64,000 bases of DNA from Notospermus geniculatus (taxonomy: Eukaryota; Nemertea; Pilidiophora; Heteronemertea; Lineidae): contig NMRB01000005.1 in NCBI GenBank assembly GCA_002633025.1, positions 1,011,276-1,075,275 on the forward strand. The letters run 5' to 3'. Shown in pieces: positions 1-11,700 of this stretch (position 1 is its first letter; every line of letters starts with the position of its first letter). A program made the translations under genes and the position numbers. The notes beneath the pieces were generated by a model. That model saw only the letters and a list, made by a program, of their open reading frames with translations, ran no database searches and had not been told where the DNA came from.

Positions 1-280
1 ACTTTTCCGATAGAGGGCGCCACTGGGCACTCTCCAACAGCAGGGTTTAAGTTTTTATGTAGCTGAATACCATTTTTTTCAGTCTCTCTTTTAAAGGAGC
101 CGGGTATTGCTACGTTTTCCTGCAGGGGGCGCCACTGGGCCACTCTCCAACAGCAGGGTTTAAGTTAATACATGTAGCTGAATACCATTTTTTTCAATCT
201 ATCTTTTAAAGGAGCCAGGTATTGCCATATTCCGGCAGGGGGCGCCACTGGGCCACTCTCCAACAGCAGGGTTTATCTAC
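1..280. repeat. Tandem repeat, ~112-bp unit, about 2.5-3 copies
   Basis: The block around GGGCGCCACTGGGC, followed by CTCTCCAACAGCAGGGTTTA, recurs near positions 15, 126 and 240. Between copies there is a conserved stretch (AGCTGAATACCATTTTTTTC, then CTTTTAAAGGAGCC). The spacing is about 110-114 bp. The array is open at the left window edge, so more copies may lie outside. No coding potential is seen. Confidence 0.85.
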
Positions 281-1659
281 GTTGTCGGCGAATGGTTACG
301 TGCTTTCGCAATGGATTTTTGTAGTTCGTATTGCTGTCGCTAGGTGGCTTCCTCTACGTGGACAGGAGTTGTGCATACAGACTGTACATCGTGCTCCTTT
401 AATTTTCGCCGCAAGTGGCGCTCCGATCGCAGGGTGTGTCACGTGTCTCGGCCGAACAGCCAGTTGAAGGGCAGAAGTCGAGGGGTGCGCACGTACTTTG
501 GTAGAGGTGCACCATATGAAGGCAGGAGGAAGAAGCATGCTGTTTTTTACGGATTTTTATTGAAGGAAAACATCTCAGTTCAAGGTAAGATACAAATATT
601 TCTCTGCACCAATGTTAATTTATGACCCCAAGTAATACTAAAGCCTAATTGCTCGATTTTCGGTACATTTAGCAGTCGTGGAACCCGTGCGTCTTGCCGA
701 AACCAGCTCTCGTATATTCGTCGTCCATAAAATAACTTCGTAGGCTACATGTGTGTCGGCCATTTTGCGGGCCATTTCGTCTTTAGTTCAACTGGCAGGG
801 ATTACATTCTATTTAGGCTTTCCTCTCTTTTCAGAATGTCACGAAGCTTCAACAGAAGTTCCTCCATGTGATGGTGACATGTTTGACGACGCTGGACTTG
901 CCTATATTTCAGACCTGAATGTATAATCGGTAAGTTTAGGTTGTCGTTGTCATTTCCCGCCATGTTTGCCTCGGCCGCCATTGTGGTCGCCATGTTGTAC
1001 AGCATTGTAGCTGCTCGGGGCCGCCATATTTGTGTGAGATCCCTTTCTACGCCCGATTTTTACACATTTTGTTTTGTATTCCGTTTGTATTCATTGGGAA
1101 TTATATTTTATCTTTGCAGATTTGACTCTACCCTCGACACGTCCAAGGATTGAATGAATTGTGGAGCGTTTTTCACTTCGAAATCCTATACTGACTTGAT
1201 GTATACATGTAGGCCTAACTGACATCCGATTTCCCGTTTTTATTGTATAGGCTAATTTTTGTTGTACATAATGGTCCGATTTCCCGATTTTGATGTACTT
1301 CCGGTTTTGATGTACATGTTGGCCTAATTTCGGTACAGTGCCGTTCATAACAATATAGACACCGACGATCTCAATCTCGCATAACTGGTGCTGTTTGAGA
1401 TCATAGTGTTGTATTGACATGAACGGCAGGTGTTCATCAGAGCTTCTGGTGAGAACTTTGGTGACTGGTTTTCATATCTCCGTAATTAAGGACACAAGAT
1501 ATGAAACACCAGACACCAAGTTCATATCAGAAGTTGTGATGTTCACTTACAGAAGTTAGGCCTTCATAAGGAAACAATCATTGTATTCATTAAGAGTTTT
1601 AATATAGATAATTAATATAATTACTGACTTAGATTTCTCTTTACCGTGATCGAAACTTA
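281..1659. other. Unannotated stretch
   Basis: I see no gene, RNA or mobile element that I can support. The short open frames here have no protein-like composition, no splice context and no recognisable motif. Scattered copies of a short palindromic motif (TAGGCCTA, ACATGTA) are present, as elsewhere in the window. Confidence 0.5.
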
Positions 1660-2006
1660 CGGAGACGGGTCATAGCCAAAAAATCGCGTTGGAGATAGTC
1701 TATTTTTCGGCTTTTTCCCTTGTTCCAAAATTGGCCACCAGGTGACCAATTGGCGCTGTTAGTTGGACTTCAACTAGCTGAGCCAATCAGTCAGTTGGAG
1801 ACAGAGTGACTTGACCAAATACTTGAATATTCAATTAGAATATTCAAGTATTGGTCAGTCACTCTGTCTCCAACTGACTGATTGGCTCAGCTAATTGAAG
1901 TCCAACTAACAGCGCCAATTGGTCACCCGGTGGCCAATTTTGGAACAAGGGAAAAAGCCGAAAAATAGACTCTCCAACGCGATTTTTTGGCTATGACCCG
2001 TCTCCG
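1660..2006. mobile_element. Near-perfect 347-bp foldback element
   Basis: The left arm begins CGGAGACGGGTCATAGCC and the right arm ends GGCTATGACCCGTCTCCG. The arms are complementary over about 165 bp each with only a few mismatches, and the centre lies near 1835 in an AT-rich stretch (TTGAATATTC). There is no coding capacity. The structure is that of a foldback or MITE-like non-autonomous DNA element, and a transcript across it would form a long double-stranded RNA. Confidence 0.85.
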
Positions 2007-2610
2007 AAATTTAGGCCTACAGTGAGAAAAAACAAACTGCGATATATAGAATATTACATATATTGAATGAAATTTACATCATACCAATTGCTGACAATGA
2101 TATTCGCCGAGTTCTCGAAGTCTGCTTAGTGGCAGATGGTCAAGTCCATCATCTCGGACGTGATATTTTTTGACTTAGTCTCTGCAACAGATGGCACCAA
2201 ATAACGGCTAAGTTCCCTGCATCACGTCGGGTTCTTGTCCGTCTACACCCCTGCTGATTAAGTTCATTAACTGTCATTCATAATCAAATCACTAATTAGC
2301 AAACAGTACCGTAATAATGAATCAAAATGAACTTAATTCATACCAGGGGCACAGAAGGGCAAGGGCCTGACATGATGCAAGGAACATTATTTGGTACCAT
2401 CAGTTGCAGAGACTGCACCAAGTCAAAAAAAATGTCACGTCCGAGACTATGGACTTCACCATCTACCTCAAAACAGACTTCGAGAACTCAGCCTTTTAGG
2501 CCTAGTGTACATCAAATACGGGAAATCGGATGGCAATAATGATACAAGCAAGGTAAGAAGTGAATAAAAATACGGGAACCCATCAAAAACGGGATGTAGC
2601 TATAGGCCTT

Positions 2611-2893
2611 TAGAAATGAAAATAGGTAACACCGTCTTTTAAATCAACTTGGTTATATTGAGACAAGCTTTCGACCCTATCGGGCCTACATCAGGACCCG
2701 TATTCATAAACATACTTAAGTCAAAGTGTGATACTTATCTTTTGTGTTGAACAAAGGATAAGTGTCACACTTAGACTTACATGTAGGTAGTTTTATGAAT
2801 ACGGGGCCTGGTCTGGTGAAGACCTGATGAAGGGTCGAAAGCTTGTCTCAACCAAGTTGATTTAAAAGACGGTGTTACCTATTTTCATTTCTA
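2611..2893. mobile_element. Foldback element with a second foldback nested in its centre
   Basis: The outer arms are exact inverse complements over at least 42 bp (starting TAGAAATGAAAATAGGTAAC). At 4203-4386 the same element occurs without an insert, which shows that 2694-2808 is a later insertion near its centre. Confidence 0.8.
2694..2808. mobile_element. Nested ~115-bp foldback (family also at 61566-61686)
   Basis: The inverted ends read GGACCCGTATTCATAAA and TTTATGAATACGGGGCC. The internal part holds an ACTTAAGTC / GTGTGATACTTATC palindrome. The same family, with ends GGGTCCATATTCATAAA, is at 61566-61686. Confidence 0.8.
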
Positions 2894-3602
2894 TTCATTC
2901 ATTCAACGATCAACACGGCTACCTCTATAATCATTAACATCGGGATGTAGTGAGAAATATCATGTACATCGACAGAAATAAAGAAGATAGGCCTACACAC
3001 TAAGACGCTGGGAAATCGGATGTAAAGGGTGACTGAATGTACATACAGAAATATAACACATCAAAATCGGATGATTAAGAAATCTATAGGCCTAAAACTA
3101 TAGTTTGATAAACTATGTGGAAGACCGCTGCTTAAAGATAATGTATCACGGGTATTTTCACGGGCCACGAAATTCATTTAATTTGTTTATATCCAGGCTT
3201 TCTTTGTCTTGTGAGTAATTTGGTATCAGTCCTGGTATCAGAGTTCATTCACACTGATTCGTCAAGTCCTGGTATCAGAGTTCATTCACACCGATTCGTC
3301 AAGTCCTGGTATATCAGTTCATTCGTCACGTCACGTGATTCGTAACGTTATCTTCGTAGAAACCGAACGAATTCTGTTGATGCAGTCCCGAAGTATTTTG
3401 TTCCCAGCGTTTCTAGTTCTGTCTAACACCACAAGAGAATGCCTGGAAGTAGAGAAAGAAACGAAAATATTACATTCGTTTCAGTATAATCTGCTGGAAT
3501 CCCACAGTAGGATTTCAGCAGCAAAGACCTAACAAAATGCCGGTCAAAACCGTGAAGCGAGAGCCAGCTGAATTTGCCCTCATTCTAACAATAGTTACAT
3601 CG

Positions 3603-3785
3603 TCATGGGCCAGGATACCTCATGCAGAGAACAAACGAATATTTCTTACCAATATTTCCGATATCCACGTTTTCCTTGGTGCTAGTTCCCTCCATCACGT
3701 CGTGGTCGTTTCCCGGAAGCTGCCTGACCGCAGAGTCAACGAAGACCCTTCCGTCAATTCCTTTAAGCTTCAGCTTTGCAGCCAT
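3603..3785 (-). other. Possible orphan 5' coding exon (unrecognised)
   Basis: On the minus strand an ATG at 3785 opens a frame beginning MAAKLKLKGIDGR. After about 45 codons it runs into a plausible donor (ATATTG followed by GTAAGA). A decayed version of the donor region lies at about 6610-6700 in the neighbouring duplication. I do not recognise the sequence and cannot find the next exon, so this may be a relic or chance. Confidence 0.2.
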
Positions 3786-4202
3786 ACTTCCCCGTTACCA
3801 AAAGACACTTTGGTTCCCCGGAAGCTGCCCGGAGTCGGGTTCTTGTCCGTCTATACCCCTGCTGATTAAGTTCATTAACTGTCATTCATAATCAAAGCAC
3901 TAATTAGCAAACATTGTCTTAATAATGAATCACAATGAACTTAATTCAGCGGCATAGAAGGGCAAGGGCCTGACATGATGCAAGGAACATGATCGTTATT
4001 TGGTGCAATCAGTTGCAGAGACTGCACTAAGTCAAAAACATGTCACATCCGACACTATGGACTTGACCATCTGCCTCGAAACAGACTTCGAGAACTCAGC
4101 CTTTAAGCCCTACTGTACATCAAATACGGGAAATCGGATGGCAATAATGATACAAGCATGGTAAGAAGAATAAAAATACAGGAAGCCATGAAAATCGTGA
4201 TG

Positions 4203-4386
4203 TATAGAAAAGAAAAGAGGTAACACCGTCTTTTAAATCAACTTGGATATATTGAGACAAGCTCTCGACCCTATCGGGCCTTCATCAGGTCTTCACCAGA
4301 CCTGATCAAGGCCCGATAGGGTCGAAAGCTTGTCTCAATATTACCAAGTTGATATAAAAGAAGGTGTTACCTATTTTCATTTCTAT
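4203..4386. mobile_element. Foldback element, uninterrupted copy
   Basis: The arms correspond to the outer element at 2611-2893, with ends near TAACACCGTCTTTT and AAGAAGGTGTTACC. The centre reads CATCAGGTCTTCACCAGACC. It serves as the empty-site reference for the nested insertion. Confidence 0.8.
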
Positions 4387-4997
4387 TCATTCATTCAACG
4401 ATCAACACGGCTACCTCTATAATCATTAACATCGGGATGTAGTGACAAATATCATGTACAGCGACAGAAATAAAGAAGATAGGCCTACAAACACTATAAG
4501 ACGCTGGGAAATCGGATGTAAAGGGTGACTGAATGTACAACGACAGAAATATAACACATCAAAATCGGATGATTAAGAAATCGGTCTCTCCGAAATTGAT
4601 GTAATTGATGTCAAGTCCATCACCTCAGACGACGTGACATTTTTTGACTTGGTCAGTGCAGTCTCTGATCGACTACATTCCCTGCATCATCTCAGAGGTT
4701 CTTGTCGCACTCATTAGCAGACAGTGCCGTAATGAATCACAAATTCGGGCCTACAAGGGCAAGAGCCTGAGAAATGATGCAGTGAACTTAATCGTTATTT
4801 GGTGGTGCCATCAGTTGCAGAGACTGCACTGACCAAGTCAAAAAATGTCACGTCGTCCGAGGTGATGGACTTGACCGTCTGCCTCTGTTTAGACTTCGAG
4901 AACTCGGCTTGTTAGGCCTACGGTACATCAAATGCGAGAAATCGGATGTCGATGATGACGAGCATTATGTACAACGAACGAGATGCTAAATAAATCG

Positions 4998-5143
4998 ACC
5001 TGTGGGCCGTATGTTAGGGTTGGACTTTAGCCTAAAGTATAGCTGAAGTTGGGCTTTCTCTAATGCTTGAAACATTGAGAAAAGTCGACTTTTATGAAAG
5101 TCTGGCTAAGTTCGACGCTAGCATTCGGCCCAAAGTCGGGAAG
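4998..5143. mobile_element. Foldback element, ~145 bp
   Basis: The left part has GACTTTAGCCTAAAGTATAG and the right part has inverted TCTGGCTAAGTTCGAC. Similar left-end sequence appears at 63941-64000, running off the window. Confidence 0.5.
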
Positions 5144-6114
5144 TCGGGTGTGAAGAGTGACAGACATCATGTCCCAAAAAAAGATCGGATGACATGAATA
5201 AATGTATAGGCCTAAAGCCAAGCGCACATTTGCGACAAAACTCTATGCGTTAGGGGTGTATCCAGCAGATTACGTGCTCTCACTGCGGTTCGACGTAAAG
5301 TCCTTTACCCAAGACTAAGATTAAACATCCACAGCAGTGAAACTGCACAGCAGAAAAAAGCCAAGTCCTATCAGAGTTCATTCACACGTGATAATCTGAT
5401 TCGTAACAAGTCCTGGTACCATGCACAGTTCATTCATCACGTAACTTTATAAGCGTGACAGCCGTAATCTCAGAAACCGAACGAAGTCTGTTGAAACAGT
5501 CACGAAGTATTTCGTTCCTTTCGACATCGTTGGAGGAGGGGCCGTTTTGGAAGCTCCGGGCTGAAAAAGAGGTAAATATTGAATAAACAAGCATATTTTC
5601 CGCGGGGGATGTCCTGATTTCCTGGTGGATTCATTCGAGGAGCAGCAAATGGGAATGGGGCCACAGCATGAGGACGCATAGGTCCATGGTCACTTCAGAT
5701 GTGGAGACACTCGCCTATCATCGATGGGAAAAGTCCTAGGTCTAGTTCAACAGAGGGGACATTTTATTCCTTGGATAATTCATACAGTCACACCGTGTGA
5801 GGTCGTCGACGCCGTCATGGATGTGAAATCATTGGATTCCTCCAAACAGATAGCAACTTACCGCGTTTCATCATTCGGTGAAGAGCAGGATCCTGAGTTC
5901 ACCGGCATCTCTCGTCATCAATATGCTTCAGTCCTCACGGAAATTTCATTGTGGAGTGGTCGTTTTGGCCAGGATTTCTAGTTCTGTCTCACGCTATTCC
6001 ATCCCCAAAGAATGCCTAAAGTAGAGAAAGAACCGAAAATATTATATATTTATATATACATGTATATATATATTACATTTGTTTCAGTACAATCAGATGG
6101 AATCCCAAGTTGGT

Positions 6115-6300
6115 AGGCCCTTGGAGGAATAAAACCTGACCACAGGTTTTGACTGCTACTTGTGGAATAAAACCTGATCACGGTTTTGACTGTTGTTAGG
6201 ACTGTGCGGCTGAGCCGACTGAAAAAGGCCTAATAATTCCAAGGTAGGCCTATTTCAGTCAGCCTCACAAGCCTAACAAGTAGCAGTCGAAACCGTGGAA
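6115..6300. mobile_element. Imperfect foldback containing repeated AAAACCTGA blocks
   Basis: GAATAAAACCTGACCAC and GAATAAAACCTGATCAC are direct repeats. GACTGCTACTTG on the left pairs with CAAGTAGCAGTCGAAACC on the right, around a centre with TAGGCC palindromes. Probably a decayed small DNA element. Confidence 0.5.
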
Positions 6301-6347
6301 GTGAGAGCTAGCTGAATTTACCCTCAAAGACAGACTGACTGAGAAGT

Positions 6348-6424
6348 CAGACAGACTGAGGAAGACAACGGTTGTGGTCGAAAATAACTTTCGACCACAA
6401 CCGTTGTCTTCCTCAGTCTGTCTG
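6348..6424. repeat. Perfect hairpin, 36-bp arms
   Basis: The left arm runs from CAGACAGACTGAGGAAGACA through GTGGTCGAAA and pairs without mismatch with TTTCGACCAC through CCTCAGTCTGTCTG, leaving a 5-base loop. It is probably a small foldback remnant. Confidence 0.85.
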
Positions 6425-6884
6425 TTAGCAATTATTGCTAACGACTTTACTTATCATAGACAGTGCTAAAGTCGCTCATTTTGGACACAAGGGGAAAAAC
6501 AAACACTGAACATGCTGTGTATCAGTGGGGTATATTCACTGTACGTTCACAGTTTGTTATTGTCGTCGTTCCCAACCTGGCCAACTTCGGCGATCTGCAA
6601 ATGCCGAGGACAAATGAGATTTTCTTACCAATATTTCAGAAGGCCGCGTTTTTTGCTCCTGCTTCCGTCCACCACGTCCTGCACACACCACACTTCCACT
6701 AAAAATGACCTCGTGGCATTCCTTCGCATTTGCGGGAGGATTACGTAACTCAGATCAATTGTTGTCCTGATTAACTTCCATTCAAATATCCTTGGAGACC
6801 GTCATGCCTAGCCGAGCCGTGGCGGTCTTACATCACCAAGTTGCGGGTTCGAATAGATTTGTGTTCAGATTCATTAACCCCTAT

Positions 6885-7115
6885 ATTAGGGCCGTTTAGA
6901 CGACGAGCCAATAAACCACATTCAGATTCAATCCGATTGGATCCGATCGACCCGCATTGGGTCTCATTTGCGTTCAGACGAGATTTGAATGTGGTCCAAT
7001 GCGGTCAAAATATTGAACCGCATTGGGTAGCGTTTACACGCAAGAGTTTTGAACCACAATTGGATTCGATCGGATCGCATGTGGATTTTTGCCTGTCGTC
7101 TAAACGGATCTAACC
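6885..7115. mobile_element. MITE-like element with GGGCCGTTTAGAC termini
   Basis: The left end is TTAGGGCCGTTTAGACGACG and the right end is CGTCTAAACGGATCTAACC, with internal inverted blocks rich in GGATCCGATCG. A partial copy, starting abruptly at an 'n', lies at 30854-30952 in the opposite orientation. Confidence 0.7.
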
Positions 7116-7119
7116 CGGT

Positions 7120-8715
7120 GTAATTTCGTAGTCTAAAGACGCACCCATGGTGTGCCACGGAGTAAACGCCAGTGTTGCAGGACAACTGAAATTGGCGCCT
7201 CCATTTTGACTGTATAGCGCATGCGTATGGTTGTCATAACCGAGGCTACTCCGATTCTACCCCGATTCCGTTTACATTGCTTTAAAAAATTTGTAACCTG
7301 ATCTGGGGCGAATCTACCTCGGTTCTGACCCAGAGCAAATTAAACCGGGTTAAATCTTTCGTGTTATGTAAATGCGGCAGTTTTCAAGACGTGAGTTTCC
7401 TCATGATTAAGTTATATTTCTTGAGAATCGGCGAATCAACGTTACTTTCAACTCGGGGGAGCCCAGAGTCAACTATGGTTGTAGATGGCTTTCAAAACGA
7501 TGATGATGATGATGATGATGATAAGGTTACCCGCTGTATATAGATAGACACACCGTATTCTCCTTTATTTTCTTAACGTATATCATGAAATAGACAATGG
7601 GTCGATATTACACTGGAAAGACTCAACAATGTTGACGACATACGTACATACATATACAGAGATAACAAAGAGTTTAAGAGTCCTCCCGCTAACGGTAAAC
7701 ATTCAGCGGTAATTTATGGTATGACGTAATAATGTTATCGCTTGCGTTCATTTGAGAGTCAACGGTAACACTAACGTTATCATTAATTTTTAAACTGCAA
7801 ATGTACATGTACGTCAGAAACAGCGTTAGCGCCAGTGCTATCGTTATAACGAAAAGCGATTTCTGTAACTCTTGAATGTAAGCAATCTAAAAGTCACTAA
7901 TAATGAAGTACACGTAAATGTTACCCTCTCTTACTCAGAAGAACGTTAATTAATTACAACACTGTACATTAATATGTTAATTTGTGCGTCTTTTAAGACC
8001 ATCTCGATATGATGACCTCCTTATATTACTTTCCCTTATATTTCCTCAATAACTCAGTGACCTTTCTTGATGCCATCTTTATATCAAAGGTGTATTTTTG
8101 ACATCATTATCTTTGATATATTTTGATACGGTAATAGGTTTTCTTTTTCCTATGTTTGTATAGTTGCCTGATCCATTTGTCTGATATATATTTACAGATA
8201 CAGTGACGAGTTTTCAAAATGGCATTAAGTCTGGAAAAAGGATGCGCTACCTGTTATTTTTGAGACAATTTTCTGCCGTACCTATCGGCGAAAGGGCATC
8301 GGGATACCATTCACATGATGATGACGAAACCACATATGCAAGGGTATGAGCCGCAACATGTTTTCAAAGATAAAAGTATACGATTAGGCCTACAGTTTAT
8401 GATTTACCTTCTGTATTATACGGTGTCCAAGTTGAAATTGCCCATGATTTTGTTGAGAAACCAGAAAAAAACTACAATTCACGAATACTGGTACAAGGAC
8501 AAGCACAGAGGATACACGCACTGAAATTGTTCTAAAAATATAGTTCCAAAAGATTATAAAGTTTGTGGAATTTATTGTCAATATTGTCATTGTCAAATAT
8601 ATTAAATAGGCCTAACGTTATAAATAACGTTACTACAATCAAATATACAATGGAGATCCATTCGATTGAGTGGGTACCAGCCTTTTTAAAAACTGCCTAC
8701 GTCAGAGGAATCAGA
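7120..8715. other. Intergenic stretch downstream of the M13 gene
   Basis: No recognisable gene. It contains a (GAT)n microsatellite at about 7499-7523 and otherwise unremarkable AT-rich sequence. The last ~150 bases before 8716 are the probable 3' untranslated region of the M13-family gene. Confidence 0.5.
8571..8576 (-). promoter_or_regulatory. Candidate polyadenylation signal AATAAA
   Basis: The minus-strand AATAAA lies about 140 bases downstream of the M13-family stop codon at 8716-8718. This is a typical distance and a plausible 3' end for that transcript. Confidence 0.5.
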
Positions 8716-11700
8716 TCACCAAAATTCGCACAAGGAAACTTCACCGTGTCTCGATGACGGTGGACACTGGAAAGCGTCTCTGAAGTATCTTGACTGTGAC
8801 ACCAATCCTGCCATCCTGGAACACAAAACAAAATGTTTTGGTCAAATGGATGCCATGTTTTTCCTGAAGGGACACTTCCGGTTAAAACGTCATAACAAAA
8901 TTCGACGAATCAGCGCGCGAGTTGGTCCATGTTCCACCAGTTAGCTATGTCTATCACACAGGAAGACTGCCCTGTGTGATGAGAGCTGTGAAATGTTTTA
9001 ATAGTAATATGTGACTGTCTCATCTGCTATTCATCTTTCTTGCCACTCACAGTGCTACATGTTTTATTCTGTAATTGTAAAAACATCACCTAAGAAAATA
9101 AAAATAAAGTATACCGGTAATACAAATAAACAACAAAAAAATAAAAAGGGTTAAAGTAAAAAAAAATAATCAGAAAATAATCACAAATTAATCACAAAAT
9201 AATCTGAAAAAAAGGTAAAATATAAATAAAATGAGAAATAGGATAAATTATAAAATAAAAGATATAATAAGATGGTACATGTTGGCTTGCGATCACAGCA
9301 AATCTCAAATTCTTCCGTCTAGGCCTACATACTGCGGAAATATCCCTAGCCATTAAAATTACCTACATCTATGCACTTCATTATAACTTACCTGAAGCCC
9401 ATTGGTAGAATATCATCAGGCATGTATTTGCTCTGACACTCTCCCTGATAACATGAAAAATAAAATATATGTAGACATATATGTTTTAAAAAATAGTGTC
9501 AACAAGACTGGTGTCATTGACCACCACCAGGGTCACGTATTAATTGGACCCGGAAAATTAAGTTGACGAAGGGACTGAATTATCTTTACTGACTCACCTG
9601 GACCAAATTGATGTAGAAAAGCTGATCTGGTGTATATTTCAACGAGGGCAGACCTAACTTTGACTGCTGGTCCCTTTCTGACCATTCACGATACGCCTGA
9701 AAAAACGATTTGAAAATGTTCGGTCTGGTAGATGATTAGAATAAGTGACCCGTCATGAGCATGCGTATATTGAGTACAGTTGGCGTACTCAGATGAGTGT
9801 GGTTGAACGATCCGATCCGCAACCGACCGCCGGCAAGTATTTCCACAGCCGCTAGGGCATTTTGCCGCAATCCTGCCGGTGATAATGCCGCAACACCTGA
9901 TCGACTGCTGCGGTGTTACTGCTCCTTTGCCTGCGGTGGTCGATCGGAGGTGATTGCCGCAACCTCACCGCGAGCACGTCGCCGGCATCTATGGCATCCC
10001 GCCGACCAAAATCGCAACAGTGTGGATCACCCGCTTATCACTGACTTTATCTACGATCAGGTCAGCGTTTTCTCGCGCGTGTTGGCTCTCTATTTGCAAC
10101 TCAGACGTAGAAACTGGGCAGTCCTTTGTGCCATTGTTTTAGCATAGGCCGCATGGATATCGATGGTGAATTGCCTATTGAGAGCCATCATGCACGAGAA
10201 AACTCTCGTGTGGAGGAGCATCTTTAAGAATCAGGACGATCTCAAGATGTCTGACATACCTCAAAAGACCATTTCACACCCGCAGCATCTGCCGTTATTT
10301 GTCCTATGGGAAGATTTTCGATTGGTTGATGATCGCCGAAGTTGAGGCCGTCATATTCAGAGGTCTTGTAGTAGTCTCGTAAGCATTGGATACTCTTTTG
10401 AAAGTGCTCCAATGATGAGTTTGTGGCCCATTGAATAAAATGTGGTCCACCTGGAAGAGAGAAAGGTGTGCGAGACTGGCGGCGCATTGATAGAATGAGG
10501 TCCATTTTCACTGGCAGGGAGAGAGTTAAAGGTCTGGTATTACATAATTATTCTGCTGTTGTCGCTACAAACAAGATTTTTCGACTTTGTACCCAATGTT
10601 ATCCAGGACCTAAGAACATACCATCCCCGTCGAAAGCGTGTGCCAGTTCATGTCCAATGATACTCCCAATACTACCGTAGTTCATGTACCTGAAAAAGGC
10701 AATTCATCTGAAGACACACGTGAAAAAAGGGAACGCTGAAGGGACATAAGGAGGTTAGAAGATGGGTATATTTTAGGAAAACGTAGCCCTGTTGACCGAT
10801 GAGACCCCCTTATCTCCAGTCACCATAAATTTGCCCTCTGTTGTTAAGTGCACTTAAAAAAGCTGTTCCTTTCTAAATGTGAATTGAGCAACAGACGTAG
10901 TGTCAGTTACACACTGGGGTGATGGTGATATCTATCGTAGATATCACCATCACTCCCAGTGTACATGTACAGTACTTACGGTATCGAGTCATGGTTGTAG
11001 ATCGGATCCTGAAGAATACCGTTTGTGATGACTGGAAGTAATACACATGGCTACAGTTACTGTATTCTCGAATACAACAAAAAGCCGACGTTCTCAAGGC
11101 TACGTGAGGGAAAGCACGATGAGACAGGAACAGCAGAATGCATCCCCCAAGTGAACACCTCTCTAGCAAAGACACCAAACTTTTGTCCGATAGGCTAATG
11201 GTCAATTCTCTTTAATCAGGAGACCTCTCACTAAGGCAACAAAATCTTATTTCGAACTTACTGATCTTGCCTGGAGCTTGGTAGGCCTGTGGCGTCAATG
11301 GATCTTCGACTCTAAAAAGGACGAGTTAGTAAAAATTATTTTTCTAATACTTGTCAGTTATCTACGTGGTATGCCCTTTTCCAAACAAGGTGATACATAA
11401 GACAGTTGAGCACTAATGAGCTCAATATATATTACGATAGAATCTATCAGCGACCTTCTGGAATACATCCTGAGGTAATTAGTGATTAGCCCTCGCTATA
11501 GTAGGGAGTGAATGCTGACTAGAGGGCCCCTGATTTCTTCAGGATTGGTGTATGCCATCATCACAAAAGAGGGTCTTTCTCCTCCGTCGTATCTTTTCAG
11601 TAGGCAATAGAACCGTGTGCATGAAATGACACTCAGGATGGTGGAATGCCAGAGATAAGTAGAGTCGCGTATCAGTGACATACCCTGTGTTTTTGGACAG

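Larger units (their letters stand above)
2190..6720. repeat. Degenerate local segmental duplication (2-3 partial copies)
   Basis: Several blocks repeat in the same order. The block at 2225-3110 matches 3836-4600, with a more decayed partial match at 4604-5220. The block at 3235-3790 matches pieces of 5370-6700 (for example GAAACCGAACGAA at 3358 and 5475, TTTCTAGTTCTGTCT at 3408 and 5977, TCTTACCAATATTTC at 3644 and 6623). Copies have diverged and been interrupted by foldback elements. No intact gene is recognised. Confidence 0.65.

Noticed and set aside
9797-10147. GC-rich frame in M13 intron 14-15
   Set aside because: Arg/Ala-rich translation of a CGG/GATCG-rich intron segment, no motif, and the true exons on the minus strand flank it in phase.
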